A stretch of 64,000 nt of DNA, from the NCBI RefSeq assembly GCF_001280425.1, contig NZ_LIUF01000001.1, forward strand, positions 786,945 through 850,944, given 5' to 3'. Below the pieces are notes generated by a model. That model saw nothing but the letters and a program-made list of their open reading frames with translations. It ran no database searches and was not told the origin of the DNA. Origin of the DNA: Haloarcula rubripromontorii (lineage in GTDB: Archaea; Halobacteriota; Halobacteria; Halobacteriales; Haloarculaceae). Positions 18,185 through 25,859 of this stretch are shown piece by piece. Made by a program: the position numbers and the translations under genes. Each line of letters starts with the position of its first letter. The first letter of the stretch is position 1.

Positions 18185-18411
18185 CCTATCCTCCCGCCGC
18201 CCGGAGTCGTCCGGTATGGCGGCTCTGCCCGTAAAAGAAGGGCGAATTCACTTAAGCCTACGTCAGACATTAGTCTATTTTCTGACATGTTAGGCCATAG
18301 CACTGATAAGCGTGCGGGCGTTGGCACGGAGACGAGCGAGAAGGGGAGGACTATTCGAGTCGAGTCAGCTCATTCTGAACCACGCGAGTTGGATTTAGGT
18401 GATCATCCTAG

Positions 18412-18439
18412 CCCCCCACCCCTTCGTTTCAGGTGGAAC
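18412..18439 (-). promoter_or_regulatory. Origin recognition box (ORB) A with G tract
   Basis: The minus strand reads GTTCCACCTGAAACGAAGGG and continues GTGGGGGG. It differs from box B at one position in the first 24. Its G tract points left, away from the AT-rich segment. Confidence 0.88.
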
Positions 18440-18540
18440 GGCCTGTACCCCTGGGGAGGGGTGGGAGACTTGCCGGTCGAATCGGGAACGCACCAGTTCT
18501 TCAGCTCGGTGCGACTTGTGACTTCACTAGCTAGAGCGGC

Positions 18541-18660
18541 CTAGACACTAGAAAACTGTACACTAGGCTCTACTAACTATTTGTTTTATCTAGTGCGGGT
18601 TTGGTTTATGAGATATCATATTAAATCTTTCCTCTTGGTACAGTACATTTTCGCCCTTCC
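18541..18660. other. AT-rich duplex-unwinding candidate in the origin
   Basis: The segment between ORB A and ORB B is strongly AT-rich and contains CACTAG/CTAGTG words in inverted positions around 18545 and 18590 and the stretch ATGAGATATCATATTAAATC. It is the most likely site of initial melting. Confidence 0.65.
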
Positions 18661-18686
18661 TACCCCCTCCCCCGGGCCTGTTTCCC

Positions 18687-18716
18687 GTTCCACCGGAAAC
18701 GAAGGGGTGGGGGGGG
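18687..18716 (+). promoter_or_regulatory. Origin recognition box (ORB) B with G tract
   Basis: The plus strand reads GTTCCACCGGAAACGAAGGG and continues with a long G run. It is inverted relative to box A, with the G tract pointing right, so the pair diverges from the AT-rich centre. Confidence 0.88.
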
Positions 18717-19071
18717 TTGGTCTGTGACAGTCGAGTTCCACCCCAAGTACCGACTCTTCATGTGCTGCCCTCATATTCACACCCGAACTGCACCACCGCC
18801 TTCTTTTCGTCCGATCACCAGCCTGCTGTATATTCTCTGTTCTACCCCAGTGAGACCGAAGCTATATTTCTCTTTACGGCAACAGGACTCATGCGACAGG
18901 AAATATAAATATACCAACATATATCTTTCACAGGTGGTGTACCGAAATATTTAATATCGAATCACGGTACGGTTCATGTGGTTCAACTGGACACACCGGA
19001 GAGCGCTGATGCTCACAAACAACGGCACTGACGCACTCCTCGCTCCCTCTGTTCCGGTGTCTCCAACTCTC

Positions 19072-19092
19072 TCCACACGAAACGAAGGGGAC
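19072..19092 (+). promoter_or_regulatory. Short ORB-like box C upstream of orc1
   Basis: TCCACACGAAACGAAGGGGA keeps the GAAACGAAGGGG core but lacks the long G run. It ends 14 nt before the orc1 ATG, so binding there could also repress orc1 (autoregulation, inferred). Confidence 0.6.
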
Positions 19093-19105
19093 CCCTCGAT
19101 CGATT

Positions 19106-20683
19106 ATGACTGACGAAAGCAACAACTCGGCCCCGGAATCCGATTTGTCGACGCCAGAGACGTCGAATGATACCGACGGGTCCGACGGGCAACCCGACTC
19201 CGAAACAGACCCCAATATATCGACCGGGCCATCAGATCTCGACGATGTCATTCTCGATAATCTCGATACTGGGTCCGATGATCCCTCAGACGAAGCGTCC
19301 CGTGGCCTGTTTGACGACCTTCTCGAAGGGGAACCCATTTTCGAGAACAAGGAGGTCCTTCGCCCCTCGTACACGCCACACAAACTCCCTCACCGCGAGG
19401 AGCAGATCAACAACATGGCGACGATTCTCGTTACTGCTTTGCGCGGTGATACGCCGTCGAATATCCTCATCTACGGCAAGACGGGAACAGGGAAAACCGC
19501 GTCCGCGAAGTTCGTCAGTGAGGAACTCGAAACGACTTCACAGAAGTATGAGGTTCCCTGTGAGGTCGAGTACATCAACTGCGAGGTGACCGACACCCAG
19601 TACCGCGTACTGGCCCAACTCGCCAATAAGTTCATCGACAAGAACGCCCGGCTTATCGACGACCGCATCACCGAACTCGAAGACCTCCAGTCGCGCGCAC
19701 GCGAGGACACGGCGGCTGCACTCGAAGAGACGGCGTTTGACTCCCTCGACGACATCGAAACCGAAATCAGTTCGCTGGAAGCAGACAAGGCGGAGTTCGA
19801 GGAAGTCCCGATGACCGGATGGCCAACGGATCGGGTCTACAGCTCCTTTTTCGATGCCGTCGACTACCACGAACGCGTGGTCGTCATCATGCTCGACGAA
19901 ATCGACAAGCTCGTCGAGAAAAGCGGCGACGATACCCTGTATAACCTCTCCCGGATGAACTCCGAACTGGAGAACTCCCGCGTCTCAATTATGGGCATTT
20001 CTAACGACCTGAAGTTCACTGATTTCCTCGATCCCCGGGTCAAATCAAGCCTCGGAGAGGAGGAGATTGTCTTTCCGCCCTACGACGCGAATCAGCTCCG
20101 GGACATCCTGCAGGCACGCTCGGACGTGGCGTTCAAAAACGACGCGCTCACCGAGGATGTCATTCCGTTGTGTGCGGCTTTCGCTGCACAGGAACACGGG
20201 GACGCACGCCGTGCGCTTGACCTCCTCCGGACGGCCGGCGAACTCGCCGAACGCGACCAGACGGACAACGTCCTCGAAGACCACGTCCGCCAGGCCCAGG
20301 AGAAAATCGAACTCGACCGTGTCGTCGAAGTCGTCAGGACGCTCCCGACGCAGTCGAAAATCGTCCTCTTTGCCATCATCCTCCTGGAGAAAAACGGCGT
20401 CCACAACATCAACACCGGCGAGGTGTTCAACATCTACAAGAACCTCTGTGAGGAGATCGACGCCGATATCCTGACACAGCGCCGCGTCACCGACCTCATC
20501 TCGGAACTGGACATGCTCGGCATCGTCAACGCCGTCGTCGTCTCGAAGGGGCGGTACGGCCGGACCAAGGAGATCTCGCTGTCGGTTCCGACCGAAGAGA
20601 CGGAGGCGGTACTCCTGTCGGATTCGAGACTCGGCGATATCGATGACGTCCAGCCGTTCGTCCAGGCCCGCTTTGACAACTGA
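19106..20683 (+). CDS. orc1: Orc1/Cdc6 origin-binding initiator
   Basis: An AAA+ initiator that binds ORB boxes and helps load MCM, 525 aa. The first 85 residues are a Ser/Asp-rich acidic extension usual in halophiles. Then follow PSYTPHKLPHREEQI, Walker A YGKTGTGKTASA (about 126), Walker B VVIMLDEIDKL (about 261), sensor 1 GISNDL, sensor 2 HGDARRALDLLR and a C-terminal winged helix (LPTQSKIVLFAIILLEKNG to RYGRTKEISLSV). An insertion rich in Glu/Asp (about 175-225) follows Walker A. It lies directly beside ORB C, as expected for the cognate initiator of this origin. Confidence 0.97.
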   Translation: MTDESNNSAPESDLSTPETSNDTDGSDGQPDSETDPNISTGPSDLDDVILDNLDTGSDDPSDEASRGLFDDLLEGEPIFENKEVLRPSYTPHKLPHREEQINNMATILVTALRGDTPSNILIYGKTGTGKTASAKFVSEELETTSQKYEVPCEVEYINCEVTDTQYRVLAQLANKFIDKNARLIDDRITELEDLQSRAREDTAAALEETAFDSLDDIETEISSLEADKAEFEEVPMTGWPTDRVYSSFFDAVDYHERVVVIMLDEIDKLVEKSGDDTLYNLSRMNSELENSRVSIMGISNDLKFTDFLDPRVKSSLGEEEIVFPPYDANQLRDILQARSDVAFKNDALTEDVIPLCAAFAAQEHGDARRALDLLRTAGELAERDQTDNVLEDHVRQAQEKIELDRVVEVVRTLPTQSKIVLFAIILLEKNGVHNINTGEVFNIYKNLCEEIDADILTQRRVTDLISELDMLGIVNAVVVSKGRYGRTKEISLSVPTEETEAVLLSDSRLGDIDDVQPFVQARFDN

Positions 20684-20755
20684 TCTGTGGATTGTATGAG
20701 CGCCCGACAGTCTCCGCCGCTGCAGGTGAAACAGTCCCCTTTCTAGAGATACGAG

Positions 20756-21466
20756 CTATCCGGACACAGTCGTGTTCACGGCTGTTGACCCTGTTTCGTT
20801 CGTCACTGCCGGTCCTGTCCCGCTTGGTACTACGTCGGTCGCTCCGGCCTGATTCCACTGGAGTCGGACCTGCCCCAGCAGTGGGACTCGCATTTCCGCG
20901 GTACCGACGACCCACCCGGGCTTGACCGGTTCGCTGATGGGGCTGGAGCCGACCTGGTCGTACCGGCCGTTGTTGTCGCCCTTGGTGATGAAGCCGGCGT
21001 GGTCGGCCGGACAGGAGCTGAGTTCGTCACAGCTGTCCGCACTCCCGATGTAGTCCTTGTTCGCCCGACCGTACCAGTTCTCGCCGGCATCAACCCACAG
21101 CATCGCTCGGTGGATGATCGGGGTCTGTCGACTGTTGCCGTCGGGCTCGTATACGATAACGTCGCCCGGTTGCTGGAACTTCTGATAGCTGTCGTCGTTC
21201 GCCGCGGTAACGACACCACTGTGATCTCCCGGGCCGGAGAACCGCTCCTCTTCCATCACGAACACGAGGTCGCCTTCCTTGATATGTGGGTCCATGCTCG
21301 GGCTTTCGATAGCGACCAGTGGGGGCCACACACCACTAACGGCAAACAGCAACACCCCGACAAGCAGGACCGAACCGGCGCTACTGACGATATCGGTCAC
21401 GTACATCATCCCTCCCGGTCCCTCGGTTTCGTCTCCGTCCGACGACCGATTGTCTGACCCGGCCAT
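20756..21466 (-). CDS. sec11: Signal peptidase I, Sec11 type (copy 1)
   Basis: A membrane peptidase that removes signal peptides of Sec-exported proteins. From the ATG at 21466 it has 236 aa: one N-terminal membrane helix (SSAGSVLLVGVLLFAVSGVW), the nucleophilic Ser in IESPSMDPHIKEGD, the catalytic His of the archaeal/ER type in TPIIHRAMLW (His rather than bacterial Lys), and Asp motifs in KGDNNGRYDQ. A frame upstream to 21664 exists but would overlap the neighbouring paralogue; the chosen start gives the same length as that paralogue. It is the downstream member of a tandem pair. Confidence 0.9.
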   Translation of the reverse strand: MAGSDNRSSDGDETEGPGGMMYVTDIVSSAGSVLLVGVLLFAVSGVWPPLVAIESPSMDPHIKEGDLVFVMEEERFSGPGDHSGVVTAANDDSYQKFQQPGDVIVYEPDGNSRQTPIIHRAMLWVDAGENWYGRANKDYIGSADSCDELSSCPADHAGFITKGDNNGRYDQVGSSPISEPVKPGWVVGTAEMRVPLLGQVRLQWNQAGATDVVPSGTGPAVTNETGSTAVNTTVSG

Positions 21467-21537
21467 TCGTACCACGAATTCTCGGAGGCGACCAATCAAC
21501 TTTCTGTTGTTAGAGCGAACACTACCGTCCGAGTTGG

Positions 21538-22248
21538 TCAACTCGCCGTCGGCGCTGAAGCTTCTCGGACCGCTATCGACGCTGATGGGTGCCATAGCTG
21601 AGACGGCTGGACCCGGACGTACCCGAGACGCGGGATTCGGAAGATTCCGGTTCCAATGACCCACTCCGGGCGCACAACAGTACTCGCTCCGGTGACCTGA
21701 TCGTATCTAGTGTTGGTCACTTTGTTGTCACCTTTCGTGATAAATCCAGCGTGGGGGGCTGGGCAGTTCCGAAGCTCGTCGCAACTGTCCGCGCTTCCGA
21801 TGTACGTCTGGTTCGCTCGGTCGTACCAGTTCTCGCCGGCATCAACCCACAGCATCGACCGGTGGATAATCGGCGTTCGCTGTTCGTTACCGTTGGGTTC
21901 GAAGACGATGACATCTCCGGACCGCTGAAAGGTTCGATATCCGGTTTCGGCCCCGGCCGCTGCTGTTACAACGCCGTGACGCGCCTCCTGTCCAGGGAAC
22001 CGCTCTGCGTCCATGACAAACACCATGTCACCGGTGTCGATGTGTGGCTCCATACTCCCGCTCTCGATGGCGACAAGCGGGGGCCACACCCCGCTGACGG
22101 CAAACAGGAGCGCACCGACGAGCATGACCGCTCCGACGCTCGTACCGATGTCGCGGACGTACAGGCCGAGACGAAACGTCGGGCTGGTGTCCACAGCCTC
22201 CTCTGTTCCGTCTGGCGACGTGCTGCTGGTCGATTCGTCCCGGCCCAT
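21538..22248 (-). CDS. sec11: Signal peptidase I, Sec11 type (copy 2)
   Basis: The product has 236 aa and is a close paralogue of the adjacent copy, with the same membrane helix (VGALLFAVSGVWPPLVAIES), catalytic Ser in SGSMEPHIDTGD, His in TPIIHRSMLW and Asp region KGDNKVTNTRYDQ. The shared stretches MLWVDAGENWY and YIGSADSCDEL show a recent tandem duplication. The N- and C-terminal tails have diverged, so the two may differ in substrate range. It lies 71 bp upstream of copy 1, divergent from polD1. Confidence 0.9.
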   Translation of the reverse strand: MGRDESTSSTSPDGTEEAVDTSPTFRLGLYVRDIGTSVGAVMLVGALLFAVSGVWPPLVAIESGSMEPHIDTGDMVFVMDAERFPGQEARHGVVTAAAGAETGYRTFQRSGDVIVFEPNGNEQRTPIIHRSMLWVDAGENWYDRANQTYIGSADSCDELRNCPAPHAGFITKGDNKVTNTRYDQVTGASTVVRPEWVIGTGIFRIPRLGYVRVQPSQLWHPSASIAVREASAPTAS

Positions 22249-22306
22249 TCTATCTCGGATTGCCGACAGCGGGGTATCAATCTTGTGACGGCCGTCGGTC
22301 CGCTAT

Positions 22307-22315
22307 CCTTTTGCC
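22307..22315 (+). promoter_or_regulatory. Promoter element of polD1
   Basis: CCTTTTGCC lies about 26 nt before the GTG at 22337. This supports the second of two in-frame GTG codons as a leaderless start. Confidence 0.4.
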
Positions 22316-22336
22316 CGCAGACACTGAGTGTGGAAC

Positions 22337-23905
22337 GTGCCTCTGGAGACGCCGGCACGAATCGTCAGCGAACTCGCGAGCCGGGGCTACAACGCGGAGC
22401 GCGAGGCAGTGACCCGGATCGCCGATACCCCGGATCCATCGGCGACGCTGGAACGCGCACTCGAAACCCTCCCCGATGACGCCCTGAAGCTGACAACCGA
22501 CCACGTCGAATCTGTGATTGAAACGACAGAAGATAGGGAAAACACGCCGAATACCGGATCAGAATCCGGAGATGAAATCACCGGCACTCCACCCAAGTCA
22601 CACCCCTCCGTTTCAACTGGAACAGATCCAGTCCCGTCGACCGAACCGGGTGCGTCTCCTCCACCTGAAACGGAGGGGTCACGGGACGTGGACACATCCC
22701 TCCGGGCAATCGAGGTTGCGAACGATATGACCGGCCAGTCAACTGGGACTGGCGAGTATTCGGACTTCGTCTCGGTGTTCCGGGACCGCTACGAGAAACT
22801 GGCGAGCAAACTCCGGGGTAGAGTGAACCACCGGCCGACCGACGCAATCGAAAACATGGGCGGCGGCAGCGACGCGGCGCTGATCGGGATGGTCTCGGAC
22901 ATCCGCTCGACCGCCAGCGGGCACTGGCTCGTCGAACTGGAAGACACGAACGGAACCTTCCCCTGTCTGGTGATGAAAGACCGCCCTATCGCCGACCTCG
23001 TCCAGCAGTTGCTCATGGACGAGGTCATCGCCGTCGAGGGGACGCTGGCCGACGACGCCGGCATCCTGTTTGTGGACTCGCTTTACTTCCCGGACGTGCC
23101 CCGAACGCACAGCCCCTCGACCGCTGACCGTCACGTTCAGGCGGCGCTCATCTCCGACGTTCACGTCGGGAGCCAGGAGTTCATGGAGGACGCCTGGCAC
23201 CGGTTCACGGACTGGCTCCACACTCCGGAGGCTGAGACCGTCGAGTACCTGCTCATCGCCGGCGACATGGTTGAGGGCGTCGGCATCTACCCCGAGCAGG
23301 ACGAGGAACTGGACATTATCGACATCTACGACCAGTACGAGGCCTTCTCGGAGTACCTCAAGGAGGTCCCGGGTGACATGGAGATCCGGATGATTCCGGG
23401 CAACCACGACGCCGTCCGACTGGCAGAGCCACAACCCGGCTTCGACGAGGAGTTGCGGGACATCATGAGTGCCCACGACGCGCAGGTCCACTCGAACCCG
23501 TCGCTGGTCACCGTCGAGGGCGTCACAGTGCTGATGTACCACGGCGTCTCGCTGGACGAGGTCATCGCCGAACTTCCGGACGAGGAGGCCAGCTACGAGG
23601 AGCCACACAAGGCGATGTACCAGCTCCTGAAGAAGCGCCACGTCGCGCCCCAGTACGGCGGCCACACCCGGCTCGCCCCCGAGGACCGCGACTATCTGGT
23701 CATGGAGGAGGTCCCGGACGTGTTCCACACTGGCCACGTCCACAAGCTCGGCTGGGGCGAGTACCACAACGTCGTTGCGCTGAACTCCGGGTGCTGGCAG
23801 GCCCAGACCGCATTCCAGAAGAGCGTCAATATCGACCCCGATGCCGGCTTTGCACCAATTCTGGACCTGGATACGCTTTCGATGACAGTCCGGAAGTTCT
23901 CCTGA
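22337..23905 (+). CDS. polD1: DNA polymerase D small subunit (DP1)
   Basis: Proofreading 3'-5' exonuclease subunit of PolD and partner of the large subunit at the window start. From GTG 22337 the product has 522 aa: a helical N-terminal domain (PLETPARIVSELASRGYNAE), a Ser/Thr/Pro-rich linker at about 65-130, an OB fold (ALIGMVSDIRSTASGHWLVE) and a calcineurin-like phosphodiesterase domain with LISDVHVGS, AGDMVEG, PGNHDAV, YHGVS and HTGHVHKLG, the full set of metal ligands. The alternative GTG at 22328 adds only three residues. The linker contains two inverted ORB-like boxes in unusual codons. A double-hairpin repeat begins 2 nt after the stop. Confidence 0.96.
   Translation: MPLETPARIVSELASRGYNAEREAVTRIADTPDPSATLERALETLPDDALKLTTDHVESVIETTEDRENTPNTGSESGDEITGTPPKSHPSVSTGTDPVPSTEPGASPPPETEGSRDVDTSLRAIEVANDMTGQSTGTGEYSDFVSVFRDRYEKLASKLRGRVNHRPTDAIENMGGGSDAALIGMVSDIRSTASGHWLVELEDTNGTFPCLVMKDRPIADLVQQLLMDEVIAVEGTLADDAGILFVDSLYFPDVPRTHSPSTADRHVQAALISDVHVGSQEFMEDAWHRFTDWLHTPEAETVEYLLIAGDMVEGVGIYPEQDEELDIIDIYDQYEAFSEYLKEVPGDMEIRMIPGNHDAVRLAEPQPGFDEELRDIMSAHDAQVHSNPSLVTVEGVTVLMYHGVSLDEVIAELPDEEASYEEPHKAMYQLLKKRHVAPQYGGHTRLAPEDRDYLVMEEVPDVFHTGHVHKLGWGEYHNVVALNSGCWQAQTAFQKSVNIDPDAGFAPILDLDTLSMTVRKFS
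22601..22623 (-). promoter_or_regulatory. ORB-like box D inside polD1
   Basis: The minus strand reads GTTCCAGTTGAAACGGAGGG then GTG, about 20 of 23 positions like ORB A. It is written across codons CAC CCC TCC GTT TCA ACT GGA, several of them unusual in this GC-rich gene. Confidence 0.6.
22658..22680 (+). promoter_or_regulatory. ORB-like box E inside polD1
   Basis: The plus strand reads CCTCCACCTGAAACGGAGGG then GTC. It is inverted relative to box D 35 bp away, the same divergent arrangement as ORB A and B. Codons CCT CCA CCT are unusual here. Confidence 0.55.
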
Positions 23906-23906
23906 A

Positions 23907-24012
23907 CCACCTTTTTCAGCGTCGCCTTTCCTCGCTCGCTTGGCTCGCTGCGGGAAGGCTCCTTGAAAAACGTGGGCGAAAAATGCCGGTCGCTCACTGG
24001 GTTCGCGACCGG
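23907..24012 (+). repeat. Intergenic double-hairpin element, copy 1
   Basis: It starts CCACCTTTTTCAGCGTCGCC, then a hairpin (GCCTTTCC with GGGAAGGC, one G-U pair), the spacer CTTGAAAAACGTGGGCGAAA, and a perfect 8-bp hairpin CCGGTCGC/GCGACCGG with loop TCACTGGGTTC. Copies at 28374 and 35195 share spacers and loops while the stems covary. The rest of the spacer up to metY (24013-24291) holds GC-rich sequence with further short hairpins but no gene that I can support. Confidence 0.75.
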
Positions 24013-24291
24013 TGAAACCGCTCGCCGCCGGCGAGCGGTATGCTACTACCCATTCACGCCGGCGGGCCTGCCCTTCCCCGGGTCGCTTCGGGTGCGACAG
24101 TCGTCGCACCACTTGCTCCCGGCCGTCCGCGTGTTCGCGCGTTGTCTCGACAGCATTCCATCGACCTGTACTCTGGCCAATCATGGACGAATGTATTCGG
24201 TAGTAGTGCGAAGAATCACCGCTATCTCGTAGCAGTGGCGGGGCTCACCGGTGTGGTCGCAATTAAGGCCTGTCAGGTGGAAGTGGGGTGT

Positions 24292-25587
24292 ATGAGTGAC
24301 GACCAAGACCACGGATTCGAAACCGACGCCTTGCACGTCGGGCAAGAGCCGGACGCCGAGACACGCTCGCGCGCCCCGCCGCTGTACCAGACCACCTCGT
24401 ACGTCTTTGAGGACGCGGAGGACGCGGCAAAGCAGTTCGCACTGGAGAAGCCGGGCCACATCTACTCGCGGCTGATGAACCCCACCGTCGGGATGCTCCA
24501 GGAGCGCCTCGCCGCACTTGAAGGCGGCGTCGGCGCGGTCGCCACCGCGTCAGGTATGGCGTCGCTGAACCTGGCGACGTTCCTGCTCGCGGACGTCGGC
24601 GACAACGTCGTCACGGCGTCGTCGCTGTACGGCGGGACCTACACCTACTACACCCACACCGCGCCGCGCAACGGCGTCGAAACCCGCTTCGTCGACACGC
24701 TCGACTACGACGCCTACGCCGAGGCTATCGACGAAAACACGGCCTACGTCCACTGCGAGACCATCGGCAACCCGGCGCTCGTGACGCCCGATTTCGAGCG
24801 GCTGGCCGATATCGCCCACGACCACGGCGTCCCCCTCTTCGTCGACAACACCTTCGCGACGCCGTACCTCTGTAACCCCATCGAACACGGGGCTGACCTC
24901 GTCTGGAACTCCACGACGAAGTGGATTCACGGGCACGGCACCACCGTCGGCGGCGTTCTCGTCGACGGCGGCTCGTTCCCGTGGGAGGAACACGCCGACA
25001 AGTACCCCGAAATCGCCGGCGACAACCCCGCGTACCACGGTGTCAACTTCCGTGAGCGATTCGAGGACGCGGCCTTCACCTACGCCGCCATCGCTCGCGG
25101 TCTCCGTGACCTGGGCTGCCAGCAGTCCCCCTTCGACGCCTGGCAGACGATGCAGGGCCTCGAAACCCTCCCGTCCCGGATGGACCGCCACTGCCGGAAC
25201 GCGATGGCCGTCGCCGAGTTCCTCGACGACCACCCCGAAGTCTCCTGGGTCACTTACCCCGGCCTCGATGACCACGAGACCCACGACACGGCCAGCGAGT
25301 ACCTGGACGGCGGCTACGGCGGTATGATAACCTTCGGTCTCGACGCGGGCTACGACGCCGCCCGGACGACCGTCGAGTCGACGGAGATCGCCTCCCTGCT
25401 GGCCAACGTCGGCGACGCGAAGACGCTCATCATCCACCCGGCCTCGACCACCCACCAGCAACTCACGGACGAGGAGAAGGCCGCCGCCGGCGTCACCGAC
25501 GACATGGTCCGCCTGTCGGTCGGCACCGAGTCCGTCGAGGACATCAAAGCCGACCTCGACCAGGCAATCGGCCAGGCAACTAACTAA
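24292..25587 (+). CDS. metY: O-acetylhomoserine sulfhydrylase / aminocarboxypropyltransferase
   Basis: A PLP enzyme joining O-acetylhomoserine with sulfide to homocysteine in methionine synthesis (Cys/Met-metabolism family). The product has 431 aa. Motifs: ETDALHVGQEPDAETRSRAP at the start, Tyr in YSRLMNPT, GVGAVATASGMASLNLA, DNTFATPYLCNPIEHGADLV and the PLP lysine at about residue 210 in NSTTKWIHGHG, then PSRMDRHCRNA and LIIHPASTTHQQL near the end. MetY proteins are about 430 aa, longer than MetB (about 380), which favours MetY. The ATG at 24292 begins the family N-terminus. Confidence 0.92.
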   Translation: MSDDQDHGFETDALHVGQEPDAETRSRAPPLYQTTSYVFEDAEDAAKQFALEKPGHIYSRLMNPTVGMLQERLAALEGGVGAVATASGMASLNLATFLLADVGDNVVTASSLYGGTYTYYTHTAPRNGVETRFVDTLDYDAYAEAIDENTAYVHCETIGNPALVTPDFERLADIAHDHGVPLFVDNTFATPYLCNPIEHGADLVWNSTTKWIHGHGTTVGGVLVDGGSFPWEEHADKYPEIAGDNPAYHGVNFRERFEDAAFTYAAIARGLRDLGCQQSPFDAWQTMQGLETLPSRMDRHCRNAMAVAEFLDDHPEVSWVTYPGLDDHETHDTASEYLDGGYGGMITFGLDAGYDAARTTVESTEIASLLANVGDAKTLIIHPASTTHQQLTDEEKAAAGVTDDMVRLSVGTESVEDIKADLDQAIGQATN

Positions 25588-25693
25588 CGAAAAATACAGT
25601 ATTCTTCGGAATTTTTCTGGACGAACGTACCAAACTGTCGCAATAATTCACCTATTCACTAGTTTTATTACGGGAGAAGACAATGTATTCAAT

Positions 25694-25810
25694 GAACCGT
25701 CGCAGATAGCGAGCACGCGTCGGTTCACGCTCAACCATACTCTGTCATTGGTCCGACAACGACTGCTCGCGTCCGTGGGGAGCGTGCCTCTCCCCGTTTG
25801 TTCTCCGTCT
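25694..25810 (+). ncRNA. Candidate structured RNA between metY and serB
   Basis: A TATA-like AGTTTTATTACG at 25661-25672 precedes a stretch with no gene that can form a hairpin GAACCG/CGGTTC (25694-25726), an alternative pairing of GCGAGCA (25709-25715) with TGCTCGC (25764-25770), and a strong GGGGAG/CTCCCC hairpin (25777-25795) followed by a T-rich tail, like a terminator. An eight-codon frame (MYSMNRRR) overlaps the 5' part. It could be an sRNA or a leader; no known RNA family is recognised. Confidence 0.35.
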
Positions 25811-25859
25811 ATCGTGCAGCGTCCAGGTCGAGACCGTGAGCGACAAAAACAGAGGTTCG

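Larger units (their letters stand above)
18185..19105. other. oriC1: Chromosomal replication origin (oriC1-type), gene-free
   Basis: This 921-bp spacer between arvA and orc1/cdc6 has no credible gene. It contains two near-identical ORB boxes with G tracts in opposite orientation (18412-18439 and 18687-18716), flanking an AT-rich stretch at 18541-18660, plus a shorter box at 19072-19092 just before orc1. A second AT-rich block at 18900-18960 probably carries the orc1 promoter. Gene order (mdh, hef, arvABC, ori, orc1, sec11, polD1) matches the main origin of Haloferax volcanii. I infer that this is the primary Orc1-dependent origin. Confidence 0.92.

Noticed and set aside
18287-18544. Open frames inside the origin region (18287-18544, 18717-18954)
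   Set aside because: They run through ORB boxes and AT-rich DNA, have no halophile composition and no family resemblance.
22739-24184. 481-aa minus-strand frame opposite polD1
   Set aside because: Shadow of polD1, with no motif and biased composition.
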